A stretch of DNA of 64,000 nucleotides from assembly GCF_001295925.1 (NCBI RefSeq), contig NZ_LJHQ01000063.1, positions 19,300 to 83,299 of the forward strand. Direction: 5' to 3'. Source of the stretch: Allobosea sp. AAP35. Lineage in GTDB: Bacteria; Pseudomonadota; Alphaproteobacteria; Rhizobiales; Beijerinckiaceae. This document shows positions 57,402-64,000 of this stretch, in pieces. The notes under the pieces are model-generated. The model was not told the DNA's origin. It did not search any database and worked only from the letters and a program-made list of their open reading frames with translations. Position numbers and translations under genes: made by a program. Numbering within the stretch: the stretch's first letter is position 1; the number at the start of each line of letters is the position of its first letter.

Positions 57402-58778
57402 GTGGCAAAGGACCTGAAATCGGACGATCTTCTTCACGACGCGCAGCAACACGAGGATGGCGAGAGCGGTGCCGGGCCCGCTCCGGGCCTGCCGGCCCGC
57501 AAGCTTGCCGCCGCCGTCATCGACGAGGTGCTGCGGGCCAGGCTCGCGCTCGACGACACCCATGAGCGCCTGGCGCCGGCCTATCACCTCGACGCCGCCG
57601 ACAGCGCGTTGGCGCGCGCCATCGCCATCACGGCCTTCCGCCGGCTCGGCACGATCCAGGAGGCGATCAATGCGAGGCTGGAACGGGGCAGCCCGCGCAA
57701 TTCCGGGCCGTTCGAGCCGATCATGGTGGCGGCCGCTGCCCAGATCCTTTTCCTCGACGTGCCCGACCATGCGGCTGTCGACCTCGCCATCCGCCACCTC
57801 CACGAGGATGCGCGCTCTTCCCGCTATGTCTCGCTCGGTAATGCGCTGCTGCGGCGCCTCGCCCGCGAGCGCGAGGCGATCCTGGCGGAAGCCGTCGACC
57901 CGTTCCTCGACACGCCGGAATGGCTGACCGAGAGTTGGATGGAGAGCTATGGCGAGGAGACGGCCGCGGCCATCGCCCGCAGCCACCGCGACGAACCGCC
58001 GCTCGACATCTCCGTGAAGGATTCTGCCGAGGACTGGGCGCTCAAGCTCGACGGCCTGCTCCTGCCCACCGGCTCGATCCGATTGCGCGAACGCCAGGGC
58101 ATTACCGGCCTGCCCGGTTTCGACGAGGGCGCCTGGTGGGTTCAGGATGCCGCCGCCGCGCTTCCGGTACGCCTGCTCGCTCCCCAGCCTGGCGAGCGCA
58201 TCGCCGATCTCTGCGCCGCGCCCGGCGGCAAGACTGCCCAGATTGCCGCACTTGGCGCGCAGGTTACCGCCGTCGACCGCTCGGGCCCGCGCCTGCGCCG
58301 TCTGCGCGCCAATCTGGAACGTCTCGGCCTTGAAGCCGAAATCGTCACCAAGGACGCCACCCTCTGGGAGGCCGAGCCTTTCGACGCCGTCCTGCTCGAC
58401 GCGCCCTGCAGCGCCACCGGCACCATCCGCCGCCACCCGGACGTGGCCTGGACGAAATCGCCCGACGACCGCGACAAGCTCGTCGCGCTGCAGGCCCGCC
58501 TGCTCGAAGCGGCGGCGCGCCTGACGCGGCCTGGCGGCCGGCTGGTCTATTGCACCTGTTCGCTCGAGCCGCAGGAGGGCGAGGCGCAGATCGAAACCTT
58601 CCTGCAGACGCATCCGGACTTCGTTCGAAAGCCGATCGAAGCGGCCGAGATCGGCGGCCTCGGCGAAGCCATCGACGCCAATGGCGATCTGCGCACCCTG
58701 CCCCATCAACTCCGCAACGACACGCCCCGCCTCTCGGGATGGAGTGGATTTTACGCAACCCGTCTGATCAGGTTATGA
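57402..58778 (+). CDS. rsmB: 16S rRNA m5C967 methyltransferase RsmB-like
   Basis: This 458-residue RNA methyltransferase has an N-terminal NusB-like helical domain and a C-terminal SAM domain with CAAPGGKTAQIAALG, DAPCSATGTIRRHP and the second catalytic cysteine in VYCTCSLEPQEGE. GTG 57402 lies four bases after the htpX stop; ATG 57360 would overlap htpX. The gene precedes the heparinase-like gene and purH, an order common in Hyphomicrobiales. Confidence 0.93.
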   Translation: MAKDLKSDDLLHDAQQHEDGESGAGPAPGLPARKLAAAVIDEVLRARLALDDTHERLAPAYHLDAADSALARAIAITAFRRLGTIQEAINARLERGSPRNSGPFEPIMVAAAAQILFLDVPDHAAVDLAIRHLHEDARSSRYVSLGNALLRRLAREREAILAEAVDPFLDTPEWLTESWMESYGEETAAAIARSHRDEPPLDISVKDSAEDWALKLDGLLLPTGSIRLRERQGITGLPGFDEGAWWVQDAAAALPVRLLAPQPGERIADLCAAPGGKTAQIAALGAQVTAVDRSGPRLRRLRANLERLGLEAEIVTKDATLWEAEPFDAVLLDAPCSATGTIRRHPDVAWTKSPDDRDKLVALQARLLEAAARLTRPGGRLVYCTCSLEPQEGEAQIETFLQTHPDFVRKPIEAAEIGGLGEAIDANGDLRTLPHQLRNDTPRLSGWSGFYATRLIRL

Positions 58779-58805
58779 CAGAACGGGGATTCGCGCTGAC
58801 GGGCG

Positions 58806-60587
58806 ATGCCGGGTGTGATGAGTACGGGGCGTATCGGGGCATTGAACGGTTGGTCTGAGCGCAGAGGTTTGGCGCAGGCCGCGATCGCACGGGCGGCGCG
58901 GCGAACCCGTGGACAGTTCGTCGGCGTCGCGCGCAGGCTCTGGCCGTTCGGACGCGGCACCGCCACCCGCTTGCTGTTTGCCCCGCATGATCTGCGCACG
59001 GCCGATCCGACGACGGCAAGCGACATCTATGCCGGCTACTATGCGTTCGCCGGCCGCACGTTGCGGACCCATGGCGAAGCGCCCTTTGACAGCGAGCCCG
59101 CGAGCGAAGGCTGGGCGGAGGCGTTGTATGGTTTCGCCTGGCTGCGCCATATGCATGCGGCCGATACGGCGATCGCCCGCGCCAATGCCCGCGCGCTTGT
59201 GGACGACTTCATCGGCAGGAAACGCGAGCGTCATGAGATCGCGCGCCGTCCTGTCGTTGCGGCGCGCAGGCTGATCTCGCTGTTGTCCCATTCGCCTTTG
59301 CTGCTGGAAGGCGCCGACCACGTTTTCTATGAGCGCTTCGTGCGCCATGTCTCCCGCCTGGCCGACCGGCTCGATCTGGCCTTGTCAGGTGCCGTCGAGG
59401 GAACGACGCGGCTCAATTGCCTGATCGCCGTGACCTTTGCCGCGGTCTGCCTCGACGGTCAGGATGCCCGGCGCAAGCGGTTGGAATACCAGCTCTCCGA
59501 CGAGCTCGACCATCAGATCCTTCCCGATGGCGGCCATCTCAGCCGCAATCCCCGCGTGCTGATCGAATTGCTGCTCGATCTTCTGCCCCTGCGCGAAACC
59601 TTCATGGCCCGCGGGATCGAGCCCCCGCGCGGCGTGCTGATGGGGATCGAGCGGATGATGCCGCATCTGCGGCTGTTCCGGCATGGCGACGGGGCAATGG
59701 CCTTGTTCAACGGCATGAGCACGACGCCGCCCGATTTGATGGCGACCCTTGCCGCCTATGACGACGCCCGGGCGCGCCCGATCGAACAGGCCGCGTATTC
59801 CGGTTACAGCCGGTTGACCGGCGATCGCAGCATGGTCGTGGTCGATGCCGGCGCGGCGCCGCGTGGACCCCATTCGATCGAGGCGCATGCCGGTTGCCTC
59901 GCCTTCGAATTCTCCAGCGGTGCCCAGCGCCTCGTCGTCAATTGCGGGACCAGCCGCCACGGCTCCGCCGAATTGCGGCTGGCGGCGCGCAGCACTGCCG
60001 CTCATTCCACGGTCACCCTCGACGATCGCTCCAGCGCCACCTTTGGCCGCGTTCTGGGCGAGATGCGCATCGTCGCGGGGCCCAGCGATGTCCGCGTCGC
60101 CCGTCAGGACACGGAGGGGGGGCAGGAATGGGTCGGCAGCCATGACGGCTACAAACGCGGCCTTGGGGCCGTCCATACCCGCCGGCTGCTCCTGGCACGC
60201 GATGGCGCCGCGCTGAGCGGCGAAGACGAGATCACCCTGACCAGTTCACCCGCCATGCTCCCGGCTGTCGCGCGCTTCCATCTGCACCCGTCGATCAAGC
60301 CCAGCCTCATCCGCGAGGGACACGGCGTCATGCTCGCCACGCCCAACGGCGAAGTCTGGGCTTTCGAGGCTTCGGGCCATGCGGTCTCGATCGAGGAGAG
60401 CATCTTCCTGGCCAGCGCCGACGGCCGACGCCGCTCCGAGCAGCTTTGTGTCGCGTTCGACGCCGTCGCCACTCCCCAGATCGTCTGGAGCTTCAGCCGG
60501 ATCGGCGCCGCGGCGCCCGCGATGGGACGCTTCAGGCCGGCGCCGCCCGAGGCCGGGCTGGGGCCGGAATCCACAGGCAGCGCATAA
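58806..60587 (+). CDS. Heparinase II/III family protein
   Basis: This 593-residue protein has an alpha-helical N-terminal half and a heparinase II/III-like beta-sandwich half (YSGYSRLTGDRSMVVVDAGA, HAGCLAFEFSSGAQRLVVNCG, AHSTVTLDD). Such genes lie next to rsmB and purH in many Hyphomicrobiales. The activity on a natural polysaccharide is unknown. The start may be ATG 58806 or 58818. Confidence 0.85.
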   Translation: MPGVMSTGRIGALNGWSERRGLAQAAIARAARRTRGQFVGVARRLWPFGRGTATRLLFAPHDLRTADPTTASDIYAGYYAFAGRTLRTHGEAPFDSEPASEGWAEALYGFAWLRHMHAADTAIARANARALVDDFIGRKRERHEIARRPVVAARRLISLLSHSPLLLEGADHVFYERFVRHVSRLADRLDLALSGAVEGTTRLNCLIAVTFAAVCLDGQDARRKRLEYQLSDELDHQILPDGGHLSRNPRVLIELLLDLLPLRETFMARGIEPPRGVLMGIERMMPHLRLFRHGDGAMALFNGMSTTPPDLMATLAAYDDARARPIEQAAYSGYSRLTGDRSMVVVDAGAAPRGPHSIEAHAGCLAFEFSSGAQRLVVNCGTSRHGSAELRLAARSTAAHSTVTLDDRSSATFGRVLGEMRIVAGPSDVRVARQDTEGGQEWVGSHDGYKRGLGAVHTRRLLLARDGAALSGEDEITLTSSPAMLPAVARFHLHPSIKPSLIREGHGVMLATPNGEVWAFEASGHAVSIEESIFLASADGRRRSEQLCVAFDAVATPQIVWSFSRIGAAAPAMGRFRPAPPEAGLGPESTGSA

Positions 60588-60692
60588 GTTCTGTGCGCCA
60601 GCAGGTTTTGCTTTGCGCAGCGCAGCATGATAGCTCGCCCGAACCGCCAGCCGACAGACCGCGTCTGCCTCATCAATCCTGGATATATCCCG

Positions 60693-62285
60693 ATGCCGAC
60701 CGAGCTTCGCCGCGTCGAACGCGCCCTCCTTTCCGTGTCGGACAAGACCGGGCTGATCGACTTCGCCCGCGCCCTGCACCAACTCGGCATCGCGCTGGTC
60801 TCGACCGGCGGCACGGCCAAGGCACTTGCCGAAGCCGGGCTGCCCGTCACCGACGTCTCCGATCTCACCGGCTTCCCGGAAATGATGGACGGCCGCGTCA
60901 AGACCCTGCACCCCAAGGTCCATGGCGGCCTCCTGGCGATCCGCTCGCATCCCGAGCATCAGGCCTCGATGATCGGCCACGGCATCGCGCCGATCGACCT
61001 GCTCGTCGTCAATCTCTATCCCTTCGAGGCGACGGTGGCCGCAGGCAAGCCTTACGACGACTGCATCGAGAACATCGACATCGGTGGCCCGGCGATGATC
61101 CGGGCCGCCGCCAAGAACCATAACGATGTCGCCGTAGTCGTCGATGCGTCCGACTATGCCGCCGTGCTGGGCGATCTCGGGGCCCAGAAGGGCGCGACGA
61201 CGCTGACGCTGCGCCGAAAGCTGGCCCAGAAGGCCTATGCCCGCACCGCAGCCTATGATGCCGCGATCTCGAACTGGTTCGCGAACGAACTCGGCGACAC
61301 TGCGCCAGCCTATCGCGCGCTCGGTGGCGAGCTCGCCGAAACGATGCGCTATGGCGAGAACCCCCATCAATGGGCCGCCTTCTACCGCACCCCCGGCAGC
61401 CGGCCCGGTGTTTCGACCGCAAGACAGGTCCAGGGCAAGCAACTCTCCTACAACAACATCAACGACACCGACGCCGCCTTCGAATGCGTGGCCGAATTCG
61501 ATCCTTCCGCCTCGGCTGCCTGCGTCATCGTCAAGCACGCCAACCCCTGCGGTGTGGCAACCGGAGATTCGCTGCTGCAGGCCTATGAGCGCGCGCTGGC
61601 CTGCGACCCCGTCTCTGCCTTCGGCGGCATCGTCGCTCTCAACCGCAAGCTCGATGCGCAGGCGGCTGCGAAGATTGTCGAGGTCTTCACCGAGGTCATC
61701 ATCGCGCCCGATGCCGATGAGGACGCCATCGCACTGATCGCCGCCAAGAAGAATCTGCGCCTGCTCCTGACCGGCGGCCTTCCGGATGTCCGCGCGCCGG
61801 GCCTGTCGCTGCGCACGGTCTCCGGCGGCTTCCTTGCCCAGGCGCGCGACAACGCCGTCGTCGACGACATGGCGCTGACGGTCGTGACCAGGCGCAAGCC
61901 GAGCGAGGCCGAACTCGCCGATCTGCGTTTCGCCTTCCGCGTCGCCAAGCACGTCAAGTCGAATGCGATCGTCTATGTGAAGGACGGCGCGACCGTCGGC
62001 ATTGGCGCGGGCCAGATGAGCCGTGTCGATTCCTCGCGCATCGCAGCGTGGAAGGCGGGCGAAGCCGCCAGGGCCGCAGGGCTGTCCGAGACCCTGGCCA
62101 AGGGCTCGGTCGTCGCCTCCGACGCCTTCTTCCCCTTCGCCGATGGTCTGCTCGCCGCAGCCGAAGCCGGCGCCACGGCCGTTATCCAGCCGGGCGGATC
62201 GATGCGCGACGACGAGGTGATCAAGGCTGCCGACGAGGCCGGCCTTGCCATGGTCTTCACCGGGCACCGCCATTTCCGCCACTGA
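60693..62285 (+). CDS. purH: Bifunctional AICAR transformylase/IMP cyclohydrolase PurH
   Basis: This 530-residue enzyme makes the last two steps of de novo IMP synthesis. The N-terminal MGS-like cyclohydrolase domain ([32 protein letters not shown]) and the transformylase domain with [14 protein letters not shown] and TGHRHFRH are complete. ATG 60693 matches the family start; ATG 60627 would add 22 atypical residues. Confidence 0.95.
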   Translation: MPTELRRVERALLSVSDKTGLIDFARALHQLGIALVSTGGTAKALAEAGLPVTDVSDLTGFPEMMDGRVKTLHPKVHGGLLAIRSHPEHQASMIGHGIAPIDLLVVNLYPFEATVAAGKPYDDCIENIDIGGPAMIRAAAKNHNDVAVVVDASDYAAVLGDLGAQKGATTLTLRRKLAQKAYARTAAYDAAISNWFANELGDTAPAYRALGGELAETMRYGENPHQWAAFYRTPGSRPGVSTARQVQGKQLSYNNINDTDAAFECVAEFDPSASAACVIVKHANPCGVATGDSLLQAYERALACDPVSAFGGIVALNRKLDAQAAAKIVEVFTEVIIAPDADEDAIALIAAKKNLRLLLTGGLPDVRAPGLSLRTVSGGFLAQARDNAVVDDMALTVVTRRKPSEAELADLRFAFRVAKHVKSNAIVYVKDGATVGIGAGQMSRVDSSRIAAWKAGEAARAAGLSETLAKGSVVASDAFFPFADGLLAAAEAGATAVIQPGGSMRDDEVIKAADEAGLAMVFTGHRHFRH

Positions 62286-62315
62286 GGACTTCGCCATACG
62301 CCGGAGGACAACCGC

Positions 62316-62582
62316 ATGCATACGCTCAAGGTCATCGCCGCCGGCTTCGCCCTCCTTGGTGCCTTGCATTTTCTGGCACGCCGCCTGAACCGGGGCGGCG
62401 GCAATCCGACGGGCGTGGCCGTCAAGCTCTTCCTGCCGCTCTGGCTCCTGGCTTCGCTGGTCAATCTCTGGGTCGGCGTCAACCACGCCGGCTATACGCT
62501 GCTTCAGGAAATGCCGTTCTTCACGCTGGTCTTCGGCCTGCCGGCGGGTTTCGCGATCCTGCTCTTTCTCCGTTTCCGGTGA
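62316..62582 (+). CDS. Small membrane protein downstream of purH
   Basis: This 88-residue protein has two to three hydrophobic segments ([52 protein letters not shown]). GGAGGACAACCGC precedes the ATG. It lies between purH and a YbaK-like gene, likely in one transcript. No function is known from sequence. Confidence 0.75.
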   Translation: MHTLKVIAAGFALLGALHFLARRLNRGGGNPTGVAVKLFLPLWLLASLVNLWVGVNHAGYTLLQEMPFFTLVFGLPAGFAILLFLRFR

Positions 62583-62586
62583 GACG

Positions 62587-63066
62587 ATGAGCCTCGATTC
62601 CGTCCGCGCCTTCTTCGCGCAGCATGCGCCCGAGATCGCCATCATCGAGACCCAAGCCAGCAGCGCCACCGTGGCTGAGGCCGCAGCCGCCCATGGTGTC
62701 GAGCCGGCCCGCATCGCCAAGACGCTGTCGCTGCGCGTCGAGGACCGGGTCGTGCTGGTGGTGACTCGCGGCGATGCCCGGCTCGACAACCGCAAGGCCA
62801 GGGCGGCATTGGGCGGCAAGCCGCGACTGCTTGGGGCCGACGAGGCGCTGGCCGTCACCGGCCACCCGATCGGCGGCGTCTGCCCCTTCGGTCTCAGCCA
62901 GCCGGTTCCGGTCTATTGCGATGTCTCGCTGAGAGCATTCGACGTCGTCATTCCGGCTGCCGGCTCGACCCATAGCGCTGTCCGGATCGCGCCTGCGCGC
63001 CTGGCGGCGTTGACGGACGCCCAATGGGTCGATGTCTGCCAGGACGCGGTTCGTACCGCGCCCTGA
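62587..63066 (+). CDS. YbaK/EbsC-family aminoacyl-tRNA deacylase-like protein
   Basis: This 159-residue single-domain protein belongs to the YbaK/ProX family of trans-editing deacylases. KTLSLRVEDRVVLVVTRGDARLD and GHPIGGVCPFGL carry the usual fold residues, including the conserved lysine in ARIAKTL. The exact misacylated tRNA substrate is not evident. Starts four bases after the preceding gene. Confidence 0.88.
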   Translation: MSLDSVRAFFAQHAPEIAIIETQASSATVAEAAAAHGVEPARIAKTLSLRVEDRVVLVVTRGDARLDNRKARAALGGKPRLLGADEALAVTGHPIGGVCPFGLSQPVPVYCDVSLRAFDVVIPAAGSTHSAVRIAPARLAALTDAQWVDVCQDAVRTAP

Positions 63067-63075
63067 AGCAGCCCC

Positions 63076-63888
63076 TCACGCATCCGCCGGTAGCTGGTCG
63101 GTCAGGGCCATCGCCGCAGCCGGATTGCGGACCTTGTCGCCGCTGATGACATAGAGGAAAACGTCGCGCGGACCGGCCTTTTCCGGCGCCGCGCCGATGG
63201 TGTCGAGGTCGTCGGGAACCTGGCCGGTCGACCAGGTGCGGGCACGCCTAGCCCAGGCTTCGAGGGCGTGATTGCCGTAGCCAAGCGGTTCGGCCTCCTT
63301 CGTCCCCATGATCCGGGCATAGACGAAGGACGCGGTGATGTCGGCGATCTGGGGAAAGTCGGAATCGCCCGAGGTGACCGCCGCAACGCCATACGCTCTG
63401 AGCAAGGCTGCAAAATCGGGTGTGCGGAAGCTGTCATGGCGCGCCTCGACCGCATGGCGGATGGCGATGCCATCGACGCGCTTCGGAAGCAGCTTGAGGA
63501 AGGCTTCGAAATCCACCGGGTCGAACGCTTTGGTCGGCATGAACTGCCAGTTGATCGGCCCGAGCTTGTCCTTCAGTTCGGTCACGCCGCCGGTGAAGAA
63601 TTTGTCGATCGAGGCGCCGGCATCGGCCAGCACGCGCCGATTGGTGATGTAACGCGATCCCTTCACGGCAAAGACGAAATCATCGGGTGTCTCGGCATGC
63701 CAGCGCGCGAAGCTTTCGGGCTTCTGCGAACCATAATAGGTGCCGTTGATCTCGATCGAGTCCAGCCGCTCGGCCGCGTATGCGAGCTCACGCTTCTGGG
63801 GCAGCCCTTCGGGATAGAAGGTTCCGCGCCAGGGTTCGAACACCCATCCGCCAATTCCGACCCGAATGCGTCCGCTTGTTGCCGTCAT
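63076..63888 (-). CDS. DUF72 family protein
   Basis: This 270-residue protein is a complete DUF72 (YecE-like) TIM-barrel member: RVGIGGWVFEPWRGTFYPEGL at the start, SIEINGTYYGSQKPESFARW, FVFAVKGSRYITN and VEARHDSF. The function of the family is not established. A strong AAGGAGG site precedes ATG 63888. It is convergent with the YbaK-like gene. Confidence 0.9.
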   Translation of the reverse strand: MTATSGRIRVGIGGWVFEPWRGTFYPEGLPQKRELAYAAERLDSIEINGTYYGSQKPESFARWHAETPDDFVFAVKGSRYITNRRVLADAGASIDKFFTGGVTELKDKLGPINWQFMPTKAFDPVDFEAFLKLLPKRVDGIAIRHAVEARHDSFRTPDFAALLRAYGVAAVTSGDSDFPQIADITASFVYARIMGTKEAEPLGYGNHALEAWARRARTWSTGQVPDDLDTIGAAPEKAGPRDVFLYVISGDKVRNPAAAMALTDQLPADA

Positions 63889-64000
63889 CGAGGACCTCCT
63901 TCTTCCACAGAGCGACGTTTTCAGGGGAGTTCGTTTCGCGATAACGCGCAGCGGAGCGAAAAGGTGGCAGCAATGGTCGAATGGTGGCTGATATCGCCGT

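Noticed and set aside
60246..62858. 870-codon open frame on the minus strand opposite purH and its neighbours
   Set aside because: Antisense to purH, a clear gene; the composition is that of a shadow frame.

Overview
This window carries a nearly complete photosynthesis gene cluster (about 0.1-48.3 kb) of a purple, bacteriochlorophyll a-producing alphaproteobacterium, followed by ordinary chromosomal genes (48.8-64 kb). High GC, a DUF1674 gene next to htpX, the rsmB-heparinase-purH neighbourhood and two PpsR regulators point to the Hyphomicrobiales (Rhizobiales), in the general range of Bosea, Salinarimonas, Methylobacterium and Bradyrhizobium. The genus cannot be fixed from sequence reading alone.

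Layout: (1) 0-4.9 kb, minus strand: bchH-bchG plus the start of an unknown membrane-anchored protein. (2) 5-12.4 kb: regulators and late bacteriochlorophyll genes: ppsR1 (plus strand), then on the minus strand a BCD-family (PucC-like) transporter, bchP and a small membrane protein, and an aerR-ppsR2 pair. (3) 12.8-25 kb, plus strand: bchF-N-B-L-M-lhaA-puhA-puhB-puhC-orf-acsF-puhE-hemA, ending in a clear rho-independent terminator. (4) 25.5-35.4 kb, minus strand: the crtE-crtF-bchC-X-Y-Z-(pufQ-like)-pufB-A-L-M superoperon. (5) 35.5-37.9 kb, plus strand: crtD-crtC. (6) 38-47.7 kb, minus strand: dxs-ispH-bchI-bchD-bchO-crtI-crtB-small ORF. (7) 47.9 kb: a secreted cytochrome c2-type protein. (8) a tRNA-Arg(ACG), hisE, an MsbA-like exporter, a DSD1-family PLP enzyme, a tungstate transporter (tupBCA) with its regulator, a DUF1674 protein, htpX, rsmB, a heparinase-like protein, purH and three small or conserved genes.

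Together the genes cover isoprenoid supply (dxs, ispH), 5-aminolevulinate (hemA), protoporphyrin to bacteriochlorophyll a (bchI/D/H, bchM, acsF, bchL/N/B, bchF, bchX/Y/Z, bchC, bchG, bchP), a spirilloxanthin-type carotenoid pathway (crtE, B, I, C, D, F), the reaction centre (pufL, pufM, puhA), LH1 (pufA, pufB) and their assembly factors. No bchE, pufC, pucBA, crtA or carbon-fixation genes are present; the only cyclase is the O2-dependent AcsF. This fits an aerobic anoxygenic phototroph. TGT-N12-ACA palindromes (PpsR/CrtJ boxes), usually in pairs, precede bchH, the bchP operon, bchF, bchC, crtE/crtD and dxs.

Most notable: a 132-bp palindromic repeat sits in frame inside bchB and adds 44 residues in an interdomain linker; a relative of the same repeat lies between crtC and the small ORF downstream of crtB. 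bchH has left its usual place between bchB and bchL, where a short MPK-type ORF may be a leftover of its 5' end, and is now coupled to bchG.
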